Assembly (NCBI RefSeq): GCF_017948245.1
Contig: NZ_CP072865.1
Span: 645,501 to 709,500 of the forward strand
DNA: 64,000 bases
Origin: Rhizobium sp. NLR16a
Lineage (GTDB): Bacteria > Pseudomonadota > Alphaproteobacteria > Rhizobiales > Rhizobiaceae
Direction: 5' to 3'
In this document: positions 1-8,404 of the stretch, piece by piece
Layout: every line of letters starts with the position of its first letter
Position numbering within the stretch: the first letter of the stretch is position 1
Notes under the pieces: model-generated
What the model was told of the DNA's origin: nothing
What the model saw: the letters and a program-made list of their open reading frames with translations, nothing else
The model's database searches: none
Made by a program: the position numbers and the translations under genes

Positions 1-707
1 GCGGCGCCACTATTTTCTTCGTGTCACACGACGTCTCGCAGATAAGAGAAATCTGCGATCACGTGCTGTTCCTGAGAGCCGGCCGCGTCGTGGGCTACGG
101 GCCAATCGACGAAATGCTGCCGCTTTATACCTCGGCTGTCGAGGCGAAGGTCGCCAGCGTCCAGCACGAACAGTTCGCCGTTACAAAATTGCCCGTCGAA
201 CTGGTGCCGCAGGTCAGCCGGTTCGGCAATGGTGAACTCCAGATCACAGCCGTGGCGTTGCTGAATGAGCAAAGCACGCCGACAAGCACCATCGCTGCGG
301 GCGACCGGCTGTCAATTTCATTGACCTATGTTGGTGCCACCAGAGATCGCAATGCCATTATCGTCATCGGCGTCTACGCTGCGGACGATACGTGCTGCTT
401 CGAGATCGACAGCAAGTTGGCCGAATTCGCTCCTGTCGTAGACTCGGACACGGTGCGCATCGAAACAACACTCAATCGAATCGACCTGGCTCCGGGCGAC
501 TATCGCGTTACGGTGGGCCTTTTTTCGGCAGATTGGCAGCAGGTTTACGATTATCATGCCGAAGTCTATCCGCTCGCCGTGACCGGACCCGGCCCAAGAA
601 AGGGTATGCTGAATCCTCCGACACTGTGGCAGCAGGTGCAGTCGCGCCCCGCCGCCTCGCCGGACCACGGCTCATTGGGTCAGCCCAGATTGGATCCGAA
701 CTCCTGA
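1..707 (+). CDS. Wzt-like polysaccharide ABC exporter ATPase, C-terminal part (5' truncated by window)
   Basis: The reading frame is open from the window edge (codons in frame from base 3), so only the end of the gene is present. The first residues hold an H-loop (FFVSHD), followed by the usual end of an ABC ATPase domain. The remaining roughly 190 residues are a beta-rich extension resembling the Wzt C-terminal substrate-recognition domain. Such proteins energise export of lipid-linked O-antigen or other polysaccharide across the inner membrane, and the extension reads the chain end. The stop codon overlaps the start of the next gene (TGATG arrangement), so it is cotranscribed with two glycosyltransferases. 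Walker A, Walker B and signature motifs lie outside the window, so the family call rests on the H-loop, the extension and the neighbours. Confidence 0.8.
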   Translation, partial: GATIFFVSHDVSQIREICDHVLFLRAGRVVGYGPIDEMLPLYTSAVEAKVASVQHEQFAVTKLPVELVPQVSRFGNGELQITAVALLNEQSTPTSTIAAGDRLSISLTYVGATRDRNAIIVIGVYAADDTCCFEIDSKLAEFAPVVDSDTVRIETTLNRIDLAPGDYRVTVGLFSADWQQVYDYHAEVYPLAVTGPGPRKGMLNPPTLWQQVQSRPAASPDHGSLGQPRLDPNS

Positions 708-1891
708 TGCGCCTTGCGGTTCGAGACATCGACATTCTTGACCTTCCGCCGGATTTTGAACCGACGGGTGACTATCAGGGTGCGCTTGTGCTGATCCGGG
801 TCGCCGGTCGTCCGTGCGGCCAAGCCGTGATCGCCTTCGACACCGAAGGCGGCAAGACGCCAATTAAGGAACGAATTCTGTCTGCGGCCGGTTCGTCGGT
901 GTTCGAGGCTTGGTTGAGGCATCGGCTGGCCCTCCCTGACCCGTCACCGAGGCCTAGTCAGCTGCCGAAGGCTTCCGTCGTGATCTGCACGCGCGATCGT
1001 ACCGAAGATCTGGAGCGCTGCCTCATCGGGCTATTGGCTATGCCCGATAAGGCCGATATCCTCGTCGTCGACAATGCCCCATCGAACGACGCCACGCGAG
1101 ATTTAGTCAGCCGCTTCAACACTGTGAGATATCTGCGCGAACCGCGCCCTGGTCTCGACGTCGCGCGCAATACTGCCCTTCGCAACGCACGAGCAGACGT
1201 CGTTGCGTTCATCGACGACGATGCGGTCCCCGACCCGCTATGGCTTAGAACCTTGCTTCGCAATTTCGAGGACCCCCTGGTGCTGGCCGTAACCGGCCTC
1301 ACCATGGCGGCAGAGCTGGAAACGGACTCGCAGATCGCCTTTCAACATTTTGGCGGTTTTTGCCGTGGCTTCAGGCGCCAGGTCTATGACGCCCACAACC
1401 TTGACCCGTTCACCGGATGGCATGCGGGTGCCGGCGTCAATATGGCATTGCGCCGAACCATCGTTGACGCGGTAGGATGGTTCGACGAGGCCCTCGACGC
1501 CGGAACGCTCAGCCTGGCGGGTGGCGACACGGACATGTTCCGGCGTGTGCTCGAAGCCGGTTATCGGATCATCTACGATCCCGAGGCTCTGAACTGGCAC
1601 CGCCATCGTCGCTCAAGCAAGGAACTGCAGCAGCAGATGTATGGCTACGAGGCTGCATCGTTCGCCATCTTGACGAAGGCCCTCGTGTTCGAGGGAAACC
1701 CGCGTGCGCTACCTCGCATGGTTCGTTCTTACATCAGGCTTCTTCGGCGAGTTTTTCAACGTCGACAGACACACCAATTCAGCCTGCCTTACAACGACGC
1801 CTTAACCCAGTTCAGAGGGGCTGCGAGCGGCCCGGTCCGTTATCTGCGCGCGCGGGCGCGAGCAGCGAAGGCAGGGCATAAGGATGGTTGA
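707..1891 (+). CDS. Family 2 glycosyltransferase
   Basis: A 394-residue predicted glycosyltransferase for surface polysaccharide assembly. The first 85 residues or so are an uncharacterised N-terminal region. The GT-A fold starts near residue 90 (SVVICTRDR, nucleotide-sugar binding), and the metal-binding acidic motif FIDDDA is at residues 169-173. A downstream W-H-R-H segment fits the acceptor/catalytic region. ATG at 707 was chosen because it overlaps the upstream stop codon; an upstream-extended open frame to 392 would lie wholly on top of the exporter gene. The gene overlaps the next glycosyltransferase by 8 bases, which suggests translational coupling. Donor and acceptor sugars cannot be read from sequence. 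Confidence 0.88.
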   Translation: MRLAVRDIDILDLPPDFEPTGDYQGALVLIRVAGRPCGQAVIAFDTEGGKTPIKERILSAAGSSVFEAWLRHRLALPDPSPRPSQLPKASVVICTRDRTEDLERCLIGLLAMPDKADILVVDNAPSNDATRDLVSRFNTVRYLREPRPGLDVARNTALRNARADVVAFIDDDAVPDPLWLRTLLRNFEDPLVLAVTGLTMAAELETDSQIAFQHFGGFCRGFRRQVYDAHNLDPFTGWHAGAGVNMALRRTIVDAVGWFDEALDAGTLSLAGGDTDMFRRVLEAGYRIIYDPEALNWHRHRRSSKELQQQMYGYEAASFAILTKALVFEGNPRALPRMVRSYIRLLRRVFQRRQTHQFSLPYNDALTQFRGAASGPVRYLRARARAAKAGHKDG

Positions 1892-3251
1892 CATCAGCGT
1901 TATCATACCAACGCATAACCGTGCCGCCATGCTGAGGTCGCTTCTGGGCAAGCTCGACGCTCAGCGAGATGGGACCCCCGCATTCGAAATCCTGGTTGTG
2001 GCGGACGGCTGTGAGGACGACACGTCGACAATGCTCGCGTCGCTTCGTACCCGCGTTCCCCTTCGTACCCTGTCGTTGCCGGGCGTCGGTCCGGCACTCG
2101 CCCGTAATGCGGGGTCGCAGGTCGCGAGCGGCCGTTTATTGATCTTCCTTGACGACGACATTGAGCCCGGGGAAAACTTTGTTGGGGCGCATGTCGGTGA
2201 ACATCAGCGCCACCCAGGGGGCGTAGTGATAGGCCCCTATCCGCCACTTCCGCACATTGCGACGGACCGCTTCCGCCTCAGCGCCCGCGAATGGTGGACG
2301 AGGCACTTCGAGCGCGTGTCCCTCCCTGGACATCGGTTCGCTTTTACCGATGTGCTGACAGGAAACCTGTCGCTGGATGCGGAACTATTTCACGCTATGG
2401 GCGGGCTCGATCCTCAATTCGCCCGTGCACGAGAAGACTTCGAATTTGGTCTCCGTTTGATCAAAAAAGGAGTTCCAATTCGTTTTGCTCCTGACGCACT
2501 CGGCTATCATCTCGAACATCAGACGATGACACTCACCGGAAAGATGGTGCGCAGGCATCAGGAGGGACGCTCCGATGCCTTGATGGCTCGCAAGCACCCC
2601 GACATACAGCGGCTGCTCGAGATCCATCGGTTTGCCGAAAGAAAGGGGTGGAAGAAACGTTTGCGAAGGATCATCGCCACCCGAGCCGGTTTTGTCCTTG
2701 ACCCCCTCGTCAAGGCTGGTCCACGCGTCCTCCAAATGTTGGAAAAGGCTGGCCTTCGCAGGCTCTATGAGAAGGTAGAGCGGCAGCTCAATGGATATCA
2801 TTATCTTCGCGGCGCCGCCGAAGTGTTGGGTGAGGATTGGCGGCTTCCGCCGGATCCGACTGCTTCGGCCAACGAAATCGAGGTGCTCGAGATCAATCTG
2901 GACCAAGGCCTTGAGGCAGCCGAAGCCATGCTGGCGGAACGTCGCCCCCTCGCTGCTCGTATCGTGAATGGGACGGTACTCGTCGGCGACATGTGTCACC
3001 AGATCGGCGCCGAACCGTGGGACGCACGGCACCTCCGTCCGTGGCTGAACCGTCAGGCAATACGCGGATATCTTCCTGTGGCGCTTGCCGAATGGCAGGC
3101 TCTGCCGAACAACGTCCCTACGCGTTTGTCGGACTTCACATTGAACTTCCTCAATAACGCCAGTTTCCGCGCGCATGCATTCGAACAGCACCTCCAGTGG
3201 ATGCAGGCGAAATTGCGTTCAGCACTCGATGAAAATACGAGTAAATCGTAG
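1884..3251 (+). CDS. Family 2 glycosyltransferase with C-terminal extension
   Basis: A 455-residue protein beginning directly with a GT2 nucleotide-binding strand (ISVIIPTHNR) and carrying the acidic motif FLDDDIEPG at about residues 88-96. A region near residues 160-210 fits the acceptor side of GT2 enzymes (for example the GLDPQFARAREDFEFG stretch). Residues after about 270 form a long extension without a recognised domain. It is the last gene of the polysaccharide cluster on this strand and overlaps the preceding glycosyltransferase by 8 bases. It probably adds one sugar to a lipid-linked or chain-terminal acceptor on the cytoplasmic face; the linkage is unknown. Confidence 0.87.
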   Translation: MVDISVIIPTHNRAAMLRSLLGKLDAQRDGTPAFEILVVADGCEDDTSTMLASLRTRVPLRTLSLPGVGPALARNAGSQVASGRLLIFLDDDIEPGENFVGAHVGEHQRHPGGVVIGPYPPLPHIATDRFRLSAREWWTRHFERVSLPGHRFAFTDVLTGNLSLDAELFHAMGGLDPQFARAREDFEFGLRLIKKGVPIRFAPDALGYHLEHQTMTLTGKMVRRHQEGRSDALMARKHPDIQRLLEIHRFAERKGWKKRLRRIIATRAGFVLDPLVKAGPRVLQMLEKAGLRRLYEKVERQLNGYHYLRGAAEVLGEDWRLPPDPTASANEIEVLEINLDQGLEAAEAMLAERRPLAARIVNGTVLVGDMCHQIGAEPWDARHLRPWLNRQAIRGYLPVALAEWQALPNNVPTRLSDFTLNFLNNASFRAHAFEQHLQWMQAKLRSALDENTSKS

Positions 3252-3274
3252 CGGCCAGACTGCTGCAGCCGAGG

Positions 3275-3632
3275 CTAGAGCTTTTCCGGGTTAGATTGAA
3301 GCATTCTGCCGGAGCAGGTTTTCGTCAGGGCAAAGGCGATTTGCGACGGGCATACCCAGGTACGTCCGAGCCGATCGCCTTTGATCCTGGCGGAAGCATG
3401 CCCGGCCCACCGGCCGCACCGCTTCGCCGTGGGCGAAGCGACAAGTGCGTCCGGCGATTCCAAGGTCTTGCAGATTTGCCAAGCAAATCTGCGGGAGGGT
3501 TGGCTGAAACGGGCCGGCTGATCGACCGGCCGGCTTGGCCGTAGAACTGGGCTACGACGCGCGCCGGCCGGTCGACCATCCGACTCCGTTTGAGCCAACA
3601 GAATGATTCAATCTAACCCGGAAAAGCTCTAG
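3275..3632. repeat. MITE-like 358-bp element with 33-bp terminal inverted repeats
   Basis: Bases 3275-3307 and 3600-3632 are inverted copies of each other with one mismatch in 33. The interior is rich in further hairpins: a perfect one around GCAGATTTGCC/AAGCAAATCTGC near 3470-3493, an arm pair CGCTTCGCC/GGGCGAAGCG near 3420-3440, and GC-rich CCGGCCGG arms near 3515-3570. Short open frames inside it look like chance products of the palindromes. The element fills most of the gap between the glycosyltransferase and the convergent epimerase gene. No transposase is present, so it is best called a non-autonomous repeat. Confidence 0.75.
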
Positions 3633-3817
3633 ATAGTGAAGGGGTACCGGAAAATTCATATCCTTGAGATCAGACGGAATTGGTACTCGCATCCATACAC
3701 TCTCGATCGCACCCTTGAGCCGTGCGCATCGAGCCTAAATCGAGATCGATCTTCGGAAGGCACGATGCGTCAGTTCGGAAAATCGGAGTAGCCTTCGTGC
3801 GTCCGAAAGCTGCCCGA
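3633..3817. other. Intergenic stretch, nothing recognised
   Basis: About 185 bases between the inverted-repeat element and the 3' end of the epimerase gene. No ribosome binding site with an open frame, no tRNA and no strong hairpin with a T-run was seen. Confidence 0.5.
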
Positions 3818-4798
3818 TTAGCGCCGCGCCGTTCGCAATTGCGATGACTGTTGGTCCGTCTTCAGTTTTTCCCTGAACCAGTCGAGCGTCAGAGCCACAC
3901 CCTGTTCATAAGTGATCTTGCACGACCACTCGGGCATGACGTAGTTCGCATTGCTGAGGTCCGGCCGCCGGTTGGTGGGATCCTGCGGGGGGGAGGGCTC
4001 GAAGACGATCGGCGCGCCGCCGACGAGGCGGGAAACATATTGCGCGACCTCCAGAACCGAGATCTCGCGATCGTTGCCGACATTCAGGGGCCCCTTATAG
4101 TCGGTTTGGTTTATCCAGAAATATCGGGCGAAACCGTCGACGATATCGTCGACATAACCCCAGCTGCGGGACTGCAGACCGTCGCCGAATACGGTGATCG
4201 GCCGGCCCAAGAGCGCCTGGGTGATGAAGTTGGAGACCGCGCGCCCATCGTCGGCGCGGGTGCGGGGGCCATAAATGTTGAAGGGGCGGACGACCTTGAC
4301 GTCGAGCCCCTGGGTGCGCTGCATTTCGAACAGCAGCGATTCCGTGCAGCGCTTGCTCTCGTCGTAGGACGAGCGTGGCCCGGTACAGTCGACCTGGCCT
4401 TTGTAGGATTCCGGCTGCGGCGAGACCAGCGGATCGCCATAGACTTCGGAAGACGAAGTAAAGCCGAAGCGACCGCCCTTCTTCAGAAGATCGAGAAGCC
4501 GCATTGCCCCGAGAAGATTGGCGGAAATCGTCCGCTTCGGCTCCTTCATATACCAGGGCGGCGACGCGGGAGAGGCAAGGTGGTAGATTTCGTCGAATTT
4601 ATCGGAGGTCTGCAGGGTTTCGACGTCCGATTTCACGAAGTGGAAACGCGGGTCCTTGATGTGCTCTATGTTTTCGAAAAGTCCGGTCCAAAGATTGTCG
4701 ACAACGACGAGTTTCTGAACGTCAGTCCTGAGCAGAAGTCGGTCACACAGATGAGATCCGATGAAACCAGCTCCGCCCGAAATCAATACAGTTTTCAT
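3818..4798 (-). CDS. NAD-dependent sugar-nucleotide epimerase/decarboxylase (UDP-glucuronate decarboxylase-like)
   Basis: An extended short-chain dehydrogenase of 326 residues. The Rossmann motif GGAGFIGSH is at residues 8-16, and the catalytic Y-x-x-x-K is in SSYDESKRC. The segment HLASPASPPWYM resembles the UDP-glucuronate decarboxylase (UXS) subgroup, which makes UDP-xylose for polysaccharides. Three start codons are possible. ATG at 4798 is preferred because an AGGGG sequence lies about 8 bases upstream, whereas the ATG at 4804 is too close to it and the TTG at 4822 has no clear site. The neighbouring glycosyltransferases support a role in supplying an activated sugar for surface polysaccharide. 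The exact substrate is inferred. Confidence 0.85.
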   Translation of the reverse strand: MKTVLISGGAGFIGSHLCDRLLLRTDVQKLVVVDNLWTGLFENIEHIKDPRFHFVKSDVETLQTSDKFDEIYHLASPASPPWYMKEPKRTISANLLGAMRLLDLLKKGGRFGFTSSSEVYGDPLVSPQPESYKGQVDCTGPRSSYDESKRCTESLLFEMQRTQGLDVKVVRPFNIYGPRTRADDGRAVSNFITQALLGRPITVFGDGLQSRSWGYVDDIVDGFARYFWINQTDYKGPLNVGNDREISVLEVAQYVSRLVGGAPIVFEPSPPQDPTNRRPDLSNANYVMPEWSCKITYEQGVALTLDWFREKLKTDQQSSQLRTARR

Positions 4799-4971
4799 TT
4801 GCATTGCCCCTGATGACTTCAAAAAGGTAATTGTCTATTAGCATTCCCTATAAGAACTGGCAATTGCCTAGAGAAATTCTAAGAAATACTCGCGCGTTAA
4901 TCTTAATTATTAATGTTCAGTACTTAAGGTAGCATCGACCTGTGTACTGCGGGGCGAAGTTGCGGACTGTT

Positions 4972-5006
4972 GGACATGCTATAGCCGGCTCGACTACAGC
5001 ATGTCC
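4972..5006. repeat. Inverted repeat (9-bp arms) upstream of epimerase gene
   Basis: GGACATGCT at 4972-4980 and AGCATGTCC at 4998-5006 are perfect inverted arms separated by 17 bases. It lies in the 370-base gap between the epimerase start (4798) and the beta-lactamase stop (5169). No T-run follows on either strand, so a protein-binding site or RNA structure is more likely than an intrinsic terminator. Nothing else was recognised in this gap apart from an AT-rich stretch at about 4810-4930 that could hold the epimerase promoter. Confidence 0.4.
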
Positions 5007-5168
5007 GTCAGTCGCAAAGAGTTCTCTATCATAAGGGCGCAGTCGCGCATCGGGCTAAGGTCCGACTCGAGACGAGCACTTGATTCAGAGCATTGCCCTC
5101 GCTGTGCTTCGCGGACGACGCGTAAACAGTCCGCTCCGCGTCCGTCACGCAGACTGCACCCTTTGCGA

Positions 5169-6323
5169 TCAGTCGGCCGCAAGCGCGGTCAAAATCTGAT
5201 AGGCGGCGGCCACCCGATCCTCATTGGGATAATTTTTATTGGCCAGGATGGCGATTCCGAGGCGTTCCTTGGGAATGAAGGCGACATAGGCGCCGAAGCC
5301 GTTGGTCGAGCCTGTCTTGTTGATCCAGACGTCGTCACGCGGTTTCATCGGTGGCCTGAACTCAGAGACCGGAATTGTCTTCAGCATCGCGGCCGAATTG
5401 CCCTCGAGCAGGCTCGCCAGGGTGGCGGGATAGGCATATTGCTCCCAGATCAGATCCTGGGTCATCGCCCCGACGCTGAAATATCCGGTATGGGTCCTGG
5501 CAATCGCCTGCTGCAGCGTTTGGTCGAGCTTGACCAGGCCCATATTGGCGCCGACGAAGCGGATCATGTCGCCGGCGGTCGATCTCACGCCATAGGCTTC
5601 GGAGGAGAGCAGGGCGGGGGTCAGCCGCGCCGGCTCGCCACTGCGCTTATAGCCTTGGGCATAATCGGCCAGCCGCGACTTTGGCACCTTGATAAAGGTG
5701 TTCTTCAATCCGAGAGCGGCAAACAGTTTGCCCTCCATCAGGGCGGTGAAATCGCCGCCCATCGCCTTCGCCGTGATGTAGCCGAGCATGCCGATGCTTG
5801 GATTGGCGTAACTTCTCTGCGTCCCCGCCGCGTAAGAGGGCTCCCAGGCAGCGAAATAGGAAAGCAGCCGCTTTTCGGTGTTGACGTCGTCAGGCAGCTG
5901 CAGCGGAAATCCGCCAGCGGCATGGGTGGCGAGATTGATCAGCGCGACATCGCCGAACGGCTTGCCCTTCATCGCCGGCAGATATGTGCTCACCTTGCCG
6001 TCAAGCGAAAACCCGCCCTTCGCGTCAGCGTAAGATGCCAGCGTCGCAGTGAAAGTCTTGCTGATCGATCCGAGTTCGAACAGCGTCGTCGGCGCCACGG
6101 ACCGGCCGGTCTCTTTCGACTCGACGCCATAGGTGAAGACATGCTGCTCTCCATCGATGGTGATGCCGACGGCAACGCCCGGGATGGCATTCTTCTCCAT
6201 GACCGGCTTGATCGCGGCGTCGGCGATCGCCCTCACTTTCGCGGCATCGGCGGCAAAGCCGCTTGCGCAAGTGCATGTCGAGATCAAAGCGGCTGATAAA
6301 ATTCTTACCCCAATAATATTCAT
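5169..6323 (-). CDS. ampC: Class C beta-lactamase (AmpC-like)
   Basis: A 384-residue secreted serine hydrolase. All three class C motifs are present: S-x-x-K as S86-I-S-K89, Y-x-N as Y172-A-N174, and K336-T-G338. An N-terminal signal peptide of about 25 residues ends near CASGFAADA. ATG 6323 was chosen because GGAGG lies 9 bases upstream; the ATG at 6332 abuts that site and the TTG at 6350 has none. It should act in the periplasm on beta-lactams (cephalosporinase) or be a related peptidase/esterase. The divergent LysR gene 124 bp away matches the classic ampR-ampC arrangement and supports an inducible beta-lactamase. Confidence 0.88.
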   Translation of the reverse strand: MNIIGVRILSAALISTCTCASGFAADAAKVRAIADAAIKPVMEKNAIPGVAVGITIDGEQHVFTYGVESKETGRSVAPTTLFELGSISKTFTATLASYADAKGGFSLDGKVSTYLPAMKGKPFGDVALINLATHAAGGFPLQLPDDVNTEKRLLSYFAAWEPSYAAGTQRSYANPSIGMLGYITAKAMGGDFTALMEGKLFAALGLKNTFIKVPKSRLADYAQGYKRSGEPARLTPALLSSEAYGVRSTAGDMIRFVGANMGLVKLDQTLQQAIARTHTGYFSVGAMTQDLIWEQYAYPATLASLLEGNSAAMLKTIPVSEFRPPMKPRDDVWINKTGSTNGFGAYVAFIPKERLGIAILANKNYPNEDRVAAAYQILTALAAD

Positions 6324-6411
6324 ATCGGTCATCCTCCAAAGGTCGGTCAACAGAGCGTGAAGCGCACTCAGGCCGCGTTTAAAGGCGCTGTTTTCCGATC
6401 ACAAACGATGA

Positions 6412-6427
6412 TATCTCGCGGGAGATA
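6412..6427. promoter_or_regulatory. Candidate AmpR operator in the ampC-ampR intergenic region
   Basis: TATCTC and GAGATA form a perfect 6+4+6 palindrome at 6412-6427, roughly 20 bases before the ampR start and 90 bases before ampC. LysR-type regulators bind interrupted dyads in such divergent promoters. This is the only clear dyad in the 124-bp gap. Binding is inferred, not shown. Confidence 0.5.
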
Positions 6428-6447
6428 AAAGAAAATCTAGGGCTTAC

Positions 6448-7323
6448 ATGGTTCGTCCATTCCTTCCGCTGAACGGTCTCCGCGCCTTCGAAGCCTCCGC
6501 GCGACATCTGAGCTTCACCCGCGCCGCAATCGAGCTCTGCGTCACCCAGGCGGCCGTCAGCCAGCAGGTCAAGGGCCTGGAGAAGCGGTTGGGGGTGGCG
6601 CTGTTTCAGCGCCTTCCCCGCGGCTTGAAGATCACCGCGGAAGGCGAAGCGCTGCTGCCGACGGTCACCGCCTCCTTCGACCAGATGGCGACGACGCTCG
6701 GCAGGATCGAGGCAGGGCAGGTGCGCGAGCTGCTGTTCCTCGGCGTCGTCGGAACCTTCGCCGTCGGCTGGCTCCTGCCGCGGCTTGCGGATTTCCAGCG
6801 CCGGCATCCCTTCATCGATCTGCGCATTTCCACCAACAACAACCGCGTCGATCCGGCGGCGGAAGGGCTCGATTTCGCCATCCGCTTCGGCAGCGGCTCA
6901 TGGCACGGCACGCAGGCTGAGAGCCTGTTCGAAGCGCCGTTTTCGCCTCTCTGCATCCCGAAACTGGCCGATGATCTCCAATCGCCGGCAGACCTTGCCG
7001 GAGTGACGCTGCTTCGCAGCTACCGCACGGATGAGTGGAGCACCTGGTTCCAAGCCGCGGGCGTGCCGCCGGCCGCCCAAGTCAATGCCGGCATCGTCTT
7101 CGATTCCTCCGTCGGCATGATGGAGGCGGCCCTGCAAGGGCTCGGCGTGGCGCTCGCCCCGCCCGCGATGTTTTCAAGGCACCTCTGCTCGGGCGCGATC
7201 GTTCAGCCTTTCGCCACCGCCATCTCGCTCGGAAACTATTGGCTGACGCGCCTGCAGTCGCGGCCGGTCACGCCGGCCATGCGCATTTTTTCCGACTGGA
7301 TCTTTTCGGAAATCGAAGGGTAA
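6448..7323 (+). CDS. ampR: LysR-family regulator (AmpR-like)
   Basis: A 291-residue LysR-type regulator. The winged helix-turn-helix covers residues 1-65 (LSFTRAAIELCVTQAAVSQQVKGLE is the typical recognition helix region), followed by a periplasmic-binding-protein-like effector domain. AmpR-type proteins bind muropeptides and UDP-MurNAc-pentapeptide and activate ampC when cell-wall turnover is disturbed by beta-lactams. The gene is transcribed away from the ampC-like gene across a 124-bp gap, exactly the AmpR layout, and the protein starts like AmpR (RPFLPLNGLRAFE). The assignment is strong from synteny plus sequence character. Confidence 0.87.
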   Translation: MVRPFLPLNGLRAFEASARHLSFTRAAIELCVTQAAVSQQVKGLEKRLGVALFQRLPRGLKITAEGEALLPTVTASFDQMATTLGRIEAGQVRELLFLGVVGTFAVGWLLPRLADFQRRHPFIDLRISTNNNRVDPAAEGLDFAIRFGSGSWHGTQAESLFEAPFSPLCIPKLADDLQSPADLAGVTLLRSYRTDEWSTWFQAAGVPPAAQVNAGIVFDSSVGMMEAALQGLGVALAPPAMFSRHLCSGAIVQPFATAISLGNYWLTRLQSRPVTPAMRIFSDWIFSEIEG

Positions 7324-7329
7324 TGCAGG

Positions 7330-7355
7330 GGAGCGCCCACCGGAATGGGCGCTCC
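7330..7355. terminator. Hairpin between convergent ampR and sugar-binding-protein genes
   Basis: Perfect 10-bp arms at 7330-7339 and 7346-7355 with a 6-base loop sit in the 42-bp gap between two converging genes. There is no good T-run on either side, so it may act as a weak bidirectional terminator or protect 3' ends. Confidence 0.55.
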
Positions 7356-7365
7356 GATTAGGGCG

Positions 7366-8358
7366 TCATTTCTGGATGCAGGTGTCGACCGTATCCTTGG
7401 TGCACTCGTCAAGCCCGGTGAAGACCGGATCGTCGACCTTCTTGCCGGCGATGAGATCCATCATCACGGTCGGCGCCTTGTAGCCCATTTCGAAGGGCCG
7501 CTGGCCGACGAGCGCGGTCACGAGGCCCTCCTTGGCGATCGCCACTTCGTCGCCGATCGTGTCGGCGGCGCCGATGACGAATTCGTTCTTGCCGATCTTG
7601 TCGGCCATCGGCTTGAACAGGTCGCGATAGGGCTGCGGTGCGCCGAACAGCGGCCAACCGCCCATGATGCCGAAGGCATCGAGGTCGGGATTGGCGGCAA
7701 GGATGTCGGTCATCGCCTGCACGCCCTTGGCGCCGTCGTCATTGGTAAAGACCGGGCAGCCCGCCACCTCGGTCCAGCCGCCTTCGCCCTTCAGGGCGTC
7801 GAGCCCCTTCTTGCCGCTCAGCGTGTCACGCATGCCCTGGGCGCGGCGCAGGATGTTGTCGGCGCCGGGATTGCCCTCGATGGTGCAGATCTTGCCGCCC
7901 TTCGGCTTGGCCTTCTTGATATACTCGCCGATCTTGGCGCCCATCAGGTAGTTGTCGGTGCCGAGATAGGTCTTGCGCAGAGCCGAATCTTCGGCCGCCA
8001 GATCGGCGTCGAGCGTCATGACGGGCACGCTCGGATTGGCCGTCTTCAGCGTCTGGGCGATCAGCTTGGCGTTGGAGGGCGAGATGGCGATTGCCGCCGT
8101 ATCGGCCTTGCCGAGCATATCCTGGACGATCTGCGCTTCGCCGGCCTCGTCCGAGGTCGATGCCGGGCCGGTATAGAAGCATTCATATTCGGCCGAGGCG
8201 TTTTCCTTGTTCCACTTCTGGCAACCCTGGTTAATCGCCTCGAAGAACGGATTGTCGAGGCCCTTGACGACGATGACCAGCTGCTTCTTGGCGGCCATGG
8301 CCTCACCGGCCGTGAACGCCAGGACTGCAGCAGCACCCAGCAATAATGCCTTCCTCAT
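7366..8358 (-). CDS. Sugar ABC transporter periplasmic binding protein (ribose-type)
   Basis: A 330-residue periplasmic binding protein of the RbsB/peripla_BP_4 type. It has a signal peptide of about 22 residues (cleavage near GEAMAA) and the mature start KKQLVIVVKGLDNPFFEAI, typical of ribose-family binding proteins. ATG 8358 is preceded by GGGAGG at good spacing; a longer open frame upstream overlaps the epimerase gene. It lies 46 bp downstream of the SDR gene on the same strand, while the matching ATPase and permease are divergent on the other strand. Several Cys residues near the middle and end (for example CTKDTVDTC) are unusual for the family and could form disulphides. The ligand is not predictable beyond a sugar or polyol. 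Confidence 0.88.
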   Translation of the reverse strand: MRKALLLGAAAVLAFTAGEAMAAKKQLVIVVKGLDNPFFEAINQGCQKWNKENASAEYECFYTGPASTSDEAGEAQIVQDMLGKADTAAIAISPSNAKLIAQTLKTANPSVPVMTLDADLAAEDSALRKTYLGTDNYLMGAKIGEYIKKAKPKGGKICTIEGNPGADNILRRAQGMRDTLSGKKGLDALKGEGGWTEVAGCPVFTNDDGAKGVQAMTDILAANPDLDAFGIMGGWPLFGAPQPYRDLFKPMADKIGKNEFVIGAADTIGDEVAIAKEGLVTALVGQRPFEMGYKAPTVMMDLIAGKKVDDPVFTGLDECTKDTVDTCIQK

Positions 8359-8404
8359 AGCTTCCTCCCTTTTGAAATGGCGGACGCCTTCGCCCGCCCT
8401 GTTA

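Noticed and set aside
3296..3579. Several short open frames inside the 358-bp repeat
   Set aside because: They arise from palindromic GC-rich arms; no ribosome site and no similarity.
7345..8346. Long plus-strand open frame (333 codons)
   Set aside because: Exactly antisense to the sugar-binding-protein gene; GC-rich third positions commonly create such frames in rhizobial DNA.
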